Notes: a model not told the origin generated them from the letters alone. A stretch of DNA of 14,542 nt from Hymenoscyphus infarciens (GCA_001414345.1 LLCB01000648.1:1-14542), one strand, 5' to 3'. Positions 1 to 9,249 are shown, counted from the stretch's first letter. Translations and numbers: made by a program.

Positions 1-261
1 TATTATTATTATAATCTAGGTTATATTTATTATATTTACTACTCTAGTTAATTCTATATTATTAAATAATATTAACTAATATAAGTATATTTTATAGTTA
101 GACTTTTAGTAGAGTAAATAAGAAGCTCTAAATTAGTTATCTAGTAAATTAGAAGTATTAGATTTATTATCTATATTATTACTATTATTATTACTATTAC
201 TTTTATAGTATATACTATTTCTACTCTTACTTCTTAAACTAATATATATACTTTATAGTTT

Positions 262-293
<32 letters not shown>
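262..293. repeat. (CTAA)8 tract in copy A
   Basis: Eight perfect CTAA units. The same position is (CTAA)n in copies B, C and D but an imperfect CTGACCGA array in the least mutated copy E (12045-12073), so the perfect tract is probably a product of C-to-T and G-to-A mutation. Confidence 0.9.
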
Positions 294-341
294 TTAAACT
301 AATTATATTAAAATATATATATAAAGATAATATTATTTAGA

Positions 342-398
342 TTAGTAGAATATTTAGTAGAATAATTAGTAGAATTAGTAGAATTAGTAGAAGTAGAA
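342..398. repeat. 9-bp TTAGTAGAA array in copy A
   Basis: Tandem, slightly irregular TTAGTAGAA units. Equivalent arrays lie at 5483-5576 (inverted), 6906-6980, 12122-12215 and 12724-12794. The copy E version reads GGTGGAATTAGTGGAATT, with TGG where this copy has TAG. Confidence 0.85.
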
Positions 399-837
399 CT
401 TAGATATTTAATAAACTAGAGTATATTATATAAGAGTAGTATAGCTATATAATATATATCTAATTATATAATTTTAGTCTTTTTTTATATATATTTACTA
501 ATAATTTTAAATAGTTTTTAATACTAATTTAAAGCTACTCTAATACTAAGTTATAACTAGTTTAAGATAAGTCTAGACTTAAGTTAAACTAGTTTAAGAT
601 AGGTCTAATACTAACTTAACTTACCTAACCTAGTTTAACTTACTAAAATAAGTTACGTTTTACTACTATAAATTATCTTAAGTTAATTTTAAAATATATT
701 AAACCTAGTTTTTAAATTATTTTAAACTAATTTATTTTATTTTTTAAACTAGCTTAAATATACTTCTAAAATTAGTCTAAATTACTTCTAAACCTAATTT
801 AACTCTAACTTAAAACTCTTATAGATTAGTAGTAAAG

Positions 838-839
838 TA
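838..839. repeat. TA target duplication, right side of copy A
   Basis: TA directly follows the element terminus GTAGTAAAG, as in the other four copies. The left partner is outside the window. Confidence 0.6.
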
Positions 840-2243
840 TAAAACTCCTCTACTATATTATACTTTTACTAGTTCCTACTATCTATATAAAAGAAACACT
901 TTTCTATTCTAATACTAATATAATACCTTTACTAATATATAAAATTAGTAAAATTTTAATATATTTACTCTTACTAGAAAACAATTACTATTACCTTTCT
1001 AAAAAGAACTAGTTCTACCTAAAAAGGTAAATTTATACTAAGAAGCTATAAATATATAAAATTAGTTAAAAAGAGTAAATAAAACTTATAATAATAATAA
1101 ATTAATAAACTATATATAATTAAATAAAGTACTTAAAAAGTTAATTTAAAGCTTAAAAAGCTTAAATCTAAAGACTTTTCTTAATTATATACTAATTACC
1201 TAATTAGACTAGTACTTTCTTTTTACTTTTATACTAGGTATAAGTCCTTTTAGTATACTCTTTTACTAATTCTTATAAAACACTATACTAAGGTTTTTAG
1301 TAATCTACTTATTAACTTCTATCTATTACTCTATATTATCTAGTATTTAATTTAGTTATATCTTATTAATTAATATACTATAATATATATTTTAAGAAAG
1401 TAAAGAAGTAGTAGTAGTAGTATTAAAAGTATTAAATTAAGAAGTTAAATTAATATCTATTTTAAAGTAGTAGAAGTTAGATTAAAGAAAGCTATTCTAA
1501 CTTTTATAAGTAGTACTTATATATTATAATTACTAAGTATTTTATATAATAAGTTTATTAAATTCTATAATAATCTTTTATTACTTTTCTATAATCTAAT
1601 CCACTAGCTTCTTATACTTAATTATATCTTAAAATTATTTAAATTTACTAATACTTTTTAATAGTAATAGTTTTATTTATACCTCTAGTATACCTTACTT
1701 TTAGTAGAAGTCCTTAATTATATACTCTTTATTCTTAATTTAAAAGACTACTTCTTCTACCTCTTATTAACTATTTTAGTATATATATATTTAAGAGTTT
1801 TTAAATATAATATACTCTTTAAAAGGATTATTAAGTTATACTTATTAAGAACGTTAGAATATTATATATCTCTTAGTATCTTAGAAAGCACTTAAGTACT
1901 TATACTAATTAAGTTACTATTATTAATCTTATATATTAAGCTTAAGAAGAAGGATATATTATTTAAGTATATACTAGTAAAGTAACTCTTATATATAAAA
2001 GCTCTTATAATTATACTTATTATTAATATTAAAAGTATAGCTCTTATATAATAATTATTAAGCTTTTATAAGTAAACTCTTAATAGCTTTATAATATACC
2101 TTCTCTATATCTACTAAGTTACTTATTAGAATATCTTATACTACTTAGTAATTATAAGAATAGTTCTAGCTAAGAATATTAATCTATAAATACGTTAACT
2201 TTATTATTAAGATTATATATAACCTTTTTATTCTTATTTACTT
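840..2243 (-). pseudogene. Unrecognised gene remnant, one open frame once RIP stops are allowed for
   Basis: I do not recognise this gene. Reading the minus strand from 2243 gives one frame that can be followed for about 468 codons to 840. Its stops are only TAA and TAG, as expected if Gln and Trp codons were mutated. The translation has mixed, protein-like composition rather than low-complexity AT translation: stretches such as LVDIEKVYYKAIKSLL and KEYIIKDFY, a Gln/Lys-rich helical middle, a poly-Thr tract (about 1415-1430) and a run ending NCFLVRVNILKFY. No ATG start is visible. The 5' end stops exactly at the copia-1 LTR and the 3' end exactly at copy A, so both elements probably inserted into it. 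A transposon-encoded protein or a repetitive subtelomeric gene family is possible, since RIP acts on repeats. The frame is a weak test because all stops here are convertible, and the opposite strand is not fully excluded. Confidence 0.5.
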
Positions 2244-2753
2244 TATAAGAATAGTTATATAATAAAGTAGTTAGAGAGTAAATATATATAAATTATATAT
2301 ATATATAAATATATAAGTATATATATATATATATCTTATTTTTTATCTTTTTAGTATACTAAAAGCCTTCTTATATAGACTAAAGGCTTAGTAGTCTTAG
2401 TATATAGAACTAGGTATAGAATTAGGTCTATAGTATATAATATCTACTAAGGTAGTAGACTTATACTAATCTAGTAATTTCTTTATACTTTTAGAATAAA
2501 GAGCTAAAATAAAGGATCCTTTATTTTAAGTCTATATATTAACGCGTTACTCTAAAGCGCTTCTAATATATTATAGATATACGATTATATAATATACTTA
2601 TTAGGCTTACTAAATAGGCTTATATAAGATTAAGTATATAATCCTAGGTAGCTTATAATATAAGTTATAAATTATTTATAATAATTTTATTATTTTAGAC
2701 TTAAATACTTTAAATCCTTAACTTACTAATCTTATATTATTATATATATTATA
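2244..2753 (-). repeat. 3' LTR of copia-1
   Basis: About 510 bp, the inverted counterpart of the LTR at 9250-9722. Homology between the two stops abruptly at both ends, which sets the boundaries. In the sense direction it starts TATAATATATATAATAATA and ends ACTATTCTTATA, fitting TG...CA ends mutated to TA...TA. A TATATAAG box lies at 2370-2377. A small cluster of surviving CpG sites lies at 2542-2583. The 2280-2340 segment is an expanded AT dinucleotide tract that is shorter in the other LTR. Confidence 0.88.
2370..2377 (-). promoter_or_regulatory. TATA box of copia-1 LTR
   Basis: TATATAAG read on the minus strand, matching the box at 9626-9633 in the other LTR within a conserved block (GGTCTATATAAGGAGG in the better preserved copy). 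Its position late in the LTR suits the U3 promoter. Confidence 0.55.
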
Positions 2754-2760
2754 TCTCTTT
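2754..2760 (-). promoter_or_regulatory. Polypurine tract next to the 3' LTR
   Basis: In the sense direction AAAGAGA directly precedes the LTR start. A purine run here primes plus-strand DNA synthesis in LTR retrotransposons. It is short, and neighbouring bases may have changed. Confidence 0.5.
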
Positions 2761-2792
2761 ATAAGGTAGATATATATATTAAGTACTATATC

Positions 2793-2815
2793 TATCTTAT
2801 ATTATTATATATATT
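2793..2815. repeat. Copy of the LTR edge sequence just outside the LTR
   Basis: CTTATATTATTATATATATT occurs both here and at the LTR edge (2731-2750), 62 bp apart, in the same orientation, between the end of pol and the LTR. It could be a real duplication around the polypurine tract or a chance product of AT-rich drift. Confidence 0.5.
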
Positions 2816-2816
2816 T

Positions 2817-5066
2817 TTAGCTATTTTTAAGATTAAGACTTTTAATAAATATATTATACTTAGTCTTATCTAAGCCTTTTATAAAGCTATTAGCTATATT
2901 GTCTTTTATACTAATATATACTAGTATTATTTAACTACTATCTATTACTTCTTTTATAAAGTAATATATAATATTAATATACTTTATTCTCTTATAAAAC
3001 TTAAGATTATTAGCTAGTTTCTAAGCTAATTTACTATTAGTTAGAAGAGTAGGTATAATAGTAGTATTATTAGTTATAAGTTTATTATTAAAGTAGTCTA
3101 CTAGGTTATTTAAATAGAGTACTTCTTTAACTACTTCTTTATAAGCTATATATTTAGCTTTATAGCTAGATATAGTAACAGTTTTCTATAATATAGTATT
3201 CTAGCTAATAATATAGTTATTTATATATATAATATAGCTACTAGTACTTTTTTAACCTATAATATAACCTTCTTAATCTATATTAGTAAAGGCTTTTAGG
3301 TCTAGTCTATTATCTATAGTATTATAGTATAGCCTTAGAGTAAGCTTATAATTTAGATATTTCTATATTCTTTCTAAAGCTCTAAAGTAAGCTATACTAG
3401 GATTAGATATAAATCTAGTATATCTATTAACTATAAAGGTAATATTAGGTCTAGTTTTAGTACTAAGGTATATTAAAGACTCTACTTCTTATTAATAGAT
3501 AGTAATATCGTCTTTAGTAGCTTAGTCTTTGTTTTTATCTAAGTATAAGCCTAGTTCTATAAGTATAGATATAGAGGTTAGTTTATCTTTATTAAATTTA
3601 GTTTTAATATTAGTTCTATTTGTTTTAATTTATAGTAAGTGTTTAATTACTAATATTATGCTTTATTTCTATTCCTAAGAACTAGTTTATAAGGTCTAAA
3701 TACTATATTTTTAATACCTTACTTATATTAGATATAATATTATCTATATCTTTCTTATTAAGTCTAGTTATTATTAAGTTATTTATATAATATATAATAA
3801 TAACTTTAGTAATTCTATTAATAAAAATGCCTTAGTTATATAGTAAGACTATAAAGCCTAGCTTAGAGTAAATATCTAATAGGTATTTATACTATAGTTT
3901 AGAGGATTATTTTAATCTATATAAAGCTTTATTAAGTTTATAAACTTTCTTAATATTATTTATTTTAAAACCTATAAGTTAAATAATATAGATATCTTTA
4001 TCTATATTAGTATATATAAAGGCGTTTTTAATATTATATTAATATAAATACTATTTATTTATTATAGCTAGTAGAATTACTAGTCTATATGTTTTAGGTC
4101 TATATATAGTAGAGAACGTTTCTAAGTAATTAATATCTAGAACTTAATTAAATCCTTATACTACTTATCTAGTCTTATATTTTATAATATTATTATTAAA
4201 GTCGGTTTTAACTTTATATATCTACTTATCTTTTAAAGATATTCTATTACTAAGTAAGTCTACTAAATCCTAAGTGTTTTATAACTCTAGTTTATCTTCT
4301 TCTAGTTTTATAGTATAACGCTATTTAGTACTATTAATATTTAATATAGCCTCTTTATAATTAGTAAGCTTATTATTAATATTAGCTACTAGAGCTAGCT
4401 TATCTATATTATCTATATTATATAGATTATTTAGTTTATATTTAAGCTTATTTATTTTAAAACTATTAAGTCTAGTATTATTTACGTCTAGTTCTTCTAA
4501 GTTACTAGTTATAATTAATATATTTTTATTAGGTTTATTAATATCTATATTATTAGTCTTAATATTATTTATACTAAAATTACTAAGATTAGACGTATAA
4601 TTAGATACGTTTTTAATTCTAATCTTATTTATATCTAATCTTCTTAGATTAGAGTTCTTTCTATCTTCTAGTAGGCTAGTATCTATATAATTACTATTAT
4701 TTATTATATCTCTTATAATATCTAAAAACTTATTTTCTATTATATATATATCTCTAACCTAAATAGGTTTTTTAAGTATAATACTATAAAGCTTATATAA
4801 GTTTTTATTAAAGCCTATTAATATAGCTTTATTAGCTTTTTTATCTAGCTTTTTAATACTATTTTACTTATTCTTATAATAAGCTATAGAACTAAATATC
4901 TTTATATTACTTATATAAGATTATTCTTTATATTTAAGTTTATAAAGAGTTTTATAGTCTAATTTAGAGTAAGGTATTCTATTATATAGATAAGTAGCTA
5001 TTAATATAGCTTCTCTCTAAAATATAAAGAGTAAGTTAGTCTAATATAAAAGACATCTAGCTTTAT
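2817..5066 (-). pseudogene. pol: copia-1 Pol, reverse transcriptase and RNase H part
   Basis: Would copy element RNA into DNA in the virus-like particle. Reading from 5066 downwards, the segment opens with KARCLL (end of integrase), then the IPY/NRTP and KLDKKANKAILIGF region of copia Pol. The palm motifs follow: NIKNAF (ancestrally DVKNAF), KLNKALYRLK-SSKLWY-like, and YINNLIIT at 3778-3789, where Y-x-D-D has become Y-I-N-N. RNase H carries SSYKAKYIAYKEVVKEVLYL (ancestrally S.EAEY) and the C-terminal KFYKRIKYINIIYYFI block, ending at TAA 2817-2819. Catalytic Asp-to-Asn changes and dozens of TAA/TAG stops fit RIP. A shift of reading frame near 3610-3650, between the reverse transcriptase and connection/RNase H, needs an indel and so is not due to RIP. 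The upstream flank is copy B. Confidence 0.92.
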
Positions 5067-5068
5067 TA
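5067..5068. repeat. TA target duplication, left of copy B
   Basis: TA pairs with TA at 8451-8452. Removing B and one TA brings integrase ...NRTI next to ...KAR, the expected order in copia Pol, with one base missing from the frame. Confidence 0.7.
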
Positions 5069-5092
5069 CTATACTACTAAACCGCTATTTAC

Positions 5093-5168
5093 TTAACTCT
5101 AGTTTAACTCTAATTTAACTTTAGTTTAACTCTAGTTTAAGTCTAATTTAGCTCTAATTTAAATTAAG
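5093..5168. repeat. Short subterminal tandem repeat of copy B, left side
   Basis: Irregular CTCTAGTTTAA / CTCTAATTTAA units repeated about six times. Related GTTTAGAACTAG units follow to about 5370. These are absent from the other copies at this position and define the B subtype. Confidence 0.65.
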
Positions 5169-5482
5169 ATTAACCTAGGATTAGATTATGTTCTAAGTAG
5201 CTTAGAACTAGTTTAAAACTAGTTTAGAACTAGAGCTAAATTAGCTTAGAACTAGAGTTAAATTAGTTTCTTTATCTATAATATCTTAAATATATTTAAT
5301 TTAGAGTTAACTTTAGTTTTAAACTAGTTTAGAGCTAGCTTAGAACTAGTTTTAAGCTAGTTTTAAGCTAGTATTAAAAAAGAATTAAAAGAGCTTAAAA
5401 AAGGACTTAAATTTAAAATTATATAAAAAGGTATATATTATATAGCTATACTACTCTTATATAATATATTTAAATACCTAGG

Positions 5483-5576
5483 TTCTACTTCTACTAATTC
5501 TACTAATTTTACTAGTTATTCTACTAATTATTCTACTAATTATTCTACTAATTATTCTACTAATTATTCTACTAAT
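5483..5576. repeat. 9-bp array of copy B (inverted)
   Basis: TTCTACTAA / ATTCTACTAATT units, the reverse complement of the TTAGTAGAA array of the other copies, in the longest and most regular form seen here. Confidence 0.85.
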
Positions 5577-5614
5577 CTAAATAATATTATCTCTTTATAT
5601 ATATCTTAATATAA

Positions 5615-5650
5615 TTAGTTTAATTAGTTAGTTAATTAGTTAGTTAGTTA
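5615..5650. repeat. (TTAG)n tract of copy B
   Basis: Inverted equivalent of the (CTAA)n tract, with two AATTAGTT interruptions. Confidence 0.85.
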
Positions 5651-5783
5651 GAAACTATAAAGTATATACGTTAGTTTAAGAAGTAAGAGTAGAAATAGTA
5701 TATACTATAAAAGTAATAGTAATAATATAAATAATAAATCTAATACTTCTATTTCGCTCTACTAAAAGTCTAACTATAAAATC

Positions 5784-5785
5784 TA
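5784..5785. repeat. TA target duplication, left of copy C
   Basis: Pairs with TA at 7440-7441. The empty site is seen in inverted form in copy A (GTATATTTTATAG at 83-95). Joining the flanks of C with a single TA restores this sequence apart from one base. Confidence 0.85.
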
Positions 5786-5894
5786 CTTATATACTCTTTA
5801 CTAGGGTTTTAAGCTAGTATTAACTTAGACTTAATACTAGTTTAATACTAGTTTAAGATATAAGTTATTTTTTAAAGTAGCTCTAATATGTTTT

Positions 5895-6095
5895 ATAAAA
5901 TAATTTAAAGTAATTTAAGCTAATTTATAAAATAATTTAAAATAAGAAACTAATTTATAAAACAATTTAAAGGAATTATAAAATAATTTAAAGGAATTTA
6001 AGCTAATTTATAAAATAATTTAAAGTAAGAAACTAATTTATAAAATAATTTAAGGTAATTTAAGCTAATTTATAAAATAATTTAAAATTAGAAAC
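5895..6095. repeat. Subterminal repeats of copy C
   Basis: Irregular tandem units built on TTTATAAAATAATTTAA with variable spacers (GTAATTTAAGC, GTAAGAAAC). In copy E the same units read TTTATAAAACGATTTAA. Repeated subterminal motifs are often transposase binding sites, but that is inference here. Confidence 0.75.
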
Positions 6096-6157
6096 TAATT
6101 TATAATCTAGCTCTTAACTTAGTTTAAAAAATATATTAAAAATAAAGTACTTAAAAG

Positions 6158-6196
6158 AAAAAAAAAAGTCTAAAAAGAGTGTTTTTTTTTTAAAAG
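6158..6196. repeat. A-run/T-run inverted repeat, copy C
   Basis: A purine-rich A run (ending about 6168) and a T run (about 6182-6191) flank GTCTAAAAAGAGTG. The same arrangement recurs at 7895-7935 (inverted, copy B), about 10229-10267 (D) and about 11390-11426 (E). It can fold as an A-T stem. Confidence 0.6.
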
Positions 6197-6490
6197 CGAT
6201 TTAAGTAGCTTTTTATATATTAACTTTAATTAGTAATTATATATTAATAATCCTTAGAATTAGAGCTATAAGTATATAAAAAATAAAAGTTATATAACTA
6301 AAGTAGGTTATATAGTAGAGTATAGCTTTTATGTTAGAGTTACTCTTATTAAACACGGTATACTATGTATAACTAGCTATATAACTACTAAGACCTAGTA
6401 TATAGGCTACCTCTATTTTTAACTTTAATAACTTTAACTTTAACATCTTTAACTTTAATACTTTAATATCTTTAACTTTAATACTTTACT

Positions 6491-6524
<34 letters not shown>
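6491..6524. repeat. AAT trinucleotide array of copy C
   Basis: About eleven AAT units. The equivalent in copy E (11711-11730) is GATAACGACGATGACGATAAC, so the perfect AAT array probably derives from a GAY-rich array by RIP. Confidence 0.85.
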
Positions 6525-6525
<1 letters not shown>

Positions 6526-6817
6526 TCTCTTTTACTATTATATTATATTTATTACTTAGTATTAGGCTACTTATTAGTATTATAATCTATATATTCGTTA
6601 TATTTACTATCTTAGTTAATTCTATATTATTAAATAATATTAGCTAGTATAGATATATTTTATAGTTAGACTTTTAGTAGAGTAAATAAGAAGCTCTAAA
6701 TTAGTTGCCTAGTAAATTAGAAGCCTTAGATTTATTATCTATATTATTATTATTACTTTTATAGTATATACTATTTCTACTCTTACTTTTTAAACTAATA
6801 TATATATCTTATAATTT

Positions 6818-6846
6818 CTAACTAACTAACTAACTAACTAACTAAT
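6818..6846. repeat. (CTAA)n tract of copy C
   Basis: Seven CTAA units at the same position as in the other copies. In copy D this tract is the site where copy E inserted. Confidence 0.85.
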
Positions 6847-6905
6847 CTAACTAATTAAATTAAGATATATATATAGAGATAATATTATTTAGGTTAATAG
6901 AATAT

Positions 6906-6980
6906 TTAGTAGAATAATTAGTAGAATTAGTAGAATTAGTAGAATTAGTAGAATTAGTAGAATTAGTAGAATTAGTAGAA
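6906..6980. repeat. 9-bp TTAGTAGAA array of copy C
   Basis: About eight units, mostly perfect. It lies just before a block with a TATATAAGAGTAG sequence (7007-7019) conserved in all copies. Confidence 0.85.
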
Positions 6981-7439
6981 GTAGGACTTAGATATTTAAG
7001 TATATTATATAAGAGTAGTATAGCTATATAATATATATCTAATTATATAATTTCAATCTTTTTTTATATATATTTACTTATAATTAGTTTTTAGTACTAA
7101 TTTAAGGCTACTCTAATACTAAGTTACTAGTTTAAGGTAGGTTTAGAATTAAGTTAAACTAGTATCTAATACTAACTTAACTTATCTAACCTAGTTTATA
7201 ACCTAGTTTAACTTACTAAAATGAGTTTAACTTACTAAAATAAGTTAGGTTTTACTACTATAAATTATCTTAAGTTAGTTTTAAAGTATATTTAACCTAG
7301 TTCTTAAATCGTTTTAAACTACTTTAATCTAGTTTATAAACTAGCTTAAATATATTTCTAGAATCGGTTTAAATTACCTTAAGTTAGAGTTAAACTAGAT
7401 TTAACCCTATCTTAAAACCCTTATTAGTCAGTAGTAAAG

Positions 7440-7441
7440 TA
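7440..7441. repeat. TA target duplication, right of copy C
   Basis: Partner of 5784-5785. Copy B sequence resumes immediately with CTTATACTAGC. Confidence 0.85.
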
Positions 7442-8076
7442 CTTATACTAGCTAATATTATTTAATAATATAGAATTAACTAGAGTAGTAAATATAATAA
7501 ATATAATCTAGATTATAATACTAATAAGTAGCCTAATACTAATACTAAGTAGGGAATATAATATAATAGTAATAGATAGTTATTATTATTATTATCATTA
7601 TTAAAGTAAAGTATTAATATTAAAGTAAAAGTAGAAGTTAAAGTTAAAGTTAAAGTCAAAGTTAAATTTAAAAGTAGAGATAGCTTATATACTAGGTCTT
7701 AGTAGTTATATAGCTAGTTATATATAATATACTATATTTAGTAAGAACAACTTTAGTATAAAAGCTATACTCTACTATATAACCTATATTAGTTATATAA
7801 CCTTTATTTTTTATATATTTATAACTCTAATTCTAAAAATTATTAATATATAATTGCTAATTAAAGTTAATATATAAAAAGTTACTTAAATTACTTTTAA
7901 AAAAAAAACACTCTTTCTAGACTTTTTATTTTTTCTTCTAAGTACTTTTTAGATATTAATATACTACTAAAATATAGCTAGTATATACTAAAGCTAGTAT
8001 TAGTTATAATAGAATAGCTTAAGCTACTTAGAACTACTTAGAATAGGTTTAGAATAGGTTTAGAACCTCTTTAAAT

Positions 8077-8259
8077 AGGTTTAGAACCTCTCTAAACTAT
8101 AACTAGCTATAGCTTTAATTAATTTAATAATTCTAATTAATTTAGAATAGGTTTAGAACCTCTCTAAATAGGTTTAGAACCTCTCTAAACTATAACTAAC
8201 TATAGCTCTAATTAATTTAATAATTCTAATTAATTTAAAATAGATTTAGAACCTCTCTA
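8077..8259. repeat. 93-bp direct duplication in the subterminal region of copy B
   Basis: The block from GGTTTAGAACCTCTCTAAAC through CTATAACTAGCTATAG and TTAATTTAATAATTCTAA occurs twice with a 93-bp period. Shorter TAAGTTCTAAATAAG and GAACCTATTTA units follow to about 8385, some as inverted pairs that could form hairpins. Confidence 0.75.
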
Positions 8260-8450
8260 AATAAGTTCTAAATAAGTTCTAAATAAGTTCTAAATAGGTT
8301 TAGAACCTATTTAGAACCTATTTAAAACTTATTCTAAACCTATTCAGAACCTATTTAAAACTTATTCTAAACCTATTTTAAACCTATTAAAATTAATTTA
8401 ATACTAATTTAAACTAGGTTTAAGTAAAAGTAAGTAGGTATATATATAAG

Positions 8451-8452
8451 TA
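8451..8452. repeat. TA target duplication, right of copy B
   Basis: Partner of 5067-5068. Copia-1 integrase sequence begins immediately to the right. Confidence 0.7.
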
Positions 8453-9249
8453 TAGTACGATTTATTCTCTCTATTAAACTATTAGGTTTAAGAGTATAAA
8501 TAGATAATAATTAATATATTATTCTATATTCCTTTAAATAGGTATTAAATTTATTATTAATAAATTTAGTACTATTATCTATACTAAATATTCTTATATA
8601 CTTATTATTTATATTATTTTCTTTCTTATTCTTAAATTCTTTAAAGGCTTTACTTTTACTTCTAAGTAATTTAACTTCTAAGAACCTAGAATACTTATTT
8701 AGAAAGGTTATAAAGTATTTATAATTATTATAAGTATTAGGTTTTATAAGACTATATAGATCGCTACTAACTTTTTCTAATAGACTAAAAACTCTACTAC
8801 TTATTAGTCTATTTATCTTACTAGTGAATTTACCTTTAAGATAGTTTTTATAGTTAATAATACTATTATCTATATCTTTATTAGATATAATATTATTATA
8901 ATCTTTTATAGTATTAATAATCTTATTTAATACTTATAAACTAATATATCTTAGTCTATTATATAGGTATAGTTTATTTATAATTTTATACTTTATTATA
9001 TTAAGTATAGTATTACTTAATATAGTATTTTTATATCTAAGAGAAATAATATCTAAATAATATAAGTTATCTATCTTATTACTTTTAGTTATAAGCTTAT
9101 TTATTTTATTATTTTTAATATAATAGTTATTAAAGGTAAATATAGTATAGGAATTTACTAATTTACTTTAACTTATTAGGTTATAGCCTAGCTTAGATAT
9201 ATATAAATAGTTTTTAAGTATAAAAGACTTAATATTATTATTATCTTTA
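8453..9249 (-). pseudogene. pol: copia-1 Pol, pre-integrase and integrase part
   Basis: Encoded the enzyme that inserts element DNA into the host chromosome. Reading from 9249 downwards, the segment begins with the end of the protease linker (FILKNYLYIS-LGYNLIS type), then the pre-integrase zinc-binding motif near 8943-8972 with H-x-R-L-G-H now read as Y-N-R-L-R-Y. The catalytic core follows in one unbroken frame: Asp in VSSDLY (8760-8762), Asp in IDNSTKF (8577-8579) and Glu in SLIERINRT (8469-8471). This is D-x60-D-x35-E, the DD35E triad of retroviral and copia integrases. Between the first two lie YKYFITFLNKYSRF and FKEFK, both typical of copia. TAA/TAG stops fit RIP. The frame is then cut by copy B and resumes at 5066 with KAR. 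Confidence 0.93.

Larger units (their letters stand above)
1..837 (+). mobile_element. TA-inserting TIR element, copy A (3' part, cut by window edge)
   Basis: This is the right-hand portion of a repeated element present five times in the window. It aligns from its first base with copy C from about 6580 and ends in the family terminus AGTAGTAAAG at 837, followed by TA (838-839). It carries the family's internal modules in order: a (CTAA)n tract, a 9-bp TTAGTAGAA-type array, a TATA-rich stretch near 420-460, and a run of short TAGTTTAA/TAAACTAG repeats in the last 300 bases. No reading frame or transposase motif is visible. It is heavily mutated, with no TpG and a single CpG noticed. The terminal inverted repeat is decayed here (AAAACTC rather than AAAACCC). 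Family membership is certain from alignment to four other copies. Assignment to a transposon superfamily is inferred only from the TA target duplication. Confidence 0.85.
5786..7439 (+). mobile_element. TA-inserting TIR element, copy C, complete
   Basis: Uninterrupted copy of 1654 bp inserted into copy B in the opposite orientation. The left end reads CTTATATACTCTTTACTAGG and the right end GTCAGTAGTAAAG. AGGGTTTTAAG near the left end and CTTAAAACCC near the right end form the conserved core of the inverted repeat. Modules in order are: AAAATAATTTAAAG subterminal repeats (5895-6095), an A-run/T-run hairpin (6158-6196), TTTAACTTTAA repeats (6418-6485), an AAT array (6491-6524), a (CTAA)n tract (6818-6846), a 9-bp array (6906-6980) and GTTTAACTTAC repeats (7190-7240). 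There is no ORF and no transposase motif. The length is long for a MITE, so I call it a large non-autonomous element. Confidence 0.88.
5069..8450 (-). mobile_element. TA-inserting TIR element, copy B, interrupted by copy C
   Basis: Minus-oriented copy of the family, about 1.73 kb without the inner insertion (5069-5783 plus 7442-8450). The middle (5430-5783 and 7442-8000) is a clear reverse complement of copy C. The outer 300-400 bases on both sides are of a different sort: CTCTAGTTTAA-like units of 11-12 bp on the left, and TAGGTTTAGAACCTCTCTAAA modules with a 93-bp period on the right. This makes B a diverged subfamily. Termini are CTATACTACTAAACC at the left and GTATATATATAAG at the right, which match the family ends only loosely. 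It sits in the copia-1 integrase gene. No coding region is visible. Confidence 0.85.
2244..9249 (-). mobile_element. Ty1/copia LTR retrotransposon copia-1, minus strand, 5' part missing
   Basis: Minus-strand copia element in the order expected for Pseudoviridae-type Pol: pre-integrase and integrase (8453-9249), reverse transcriptase and RNase H (2817-5066), polypurine tract (2754-2760), 3' LTR (2244-2753). Integrase before reverse transcriptase defines Ty1/copia rather than Ty3/gypsy. The coding region is split by TIR element B (5069-8450). The upstream part (protease, gag, 5' LTR) is absent because the plus-strand element copia-2 begins at 9250. It is the same family as copia-2, since the LTRs and the pre-integrase region align across both. 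Nearly every TG and CA is lost, so it is inactive. Confidence 0.9.

Noticed and set aside
262..293. (CTAA)n tracts as telomere-like repeats
   Set aside because: They lie at a fixed internal position of a transposon family, and in copy E the same tract is CTGACCGA rather than CCCTAA.
5069..5430. Separate unidentified repeat between copia-1 and the core of copy B
   Set aside because: The TA flanks at 5067 and 8451 and the join of the integrase sequence place it inside the single insertion B.
5483..5576. Regular short repeats as a CRISPR array
   Set aside because: Units are 9 bp in head-to-tail order without unique spacers, and the context is a eukaryotic transposon.
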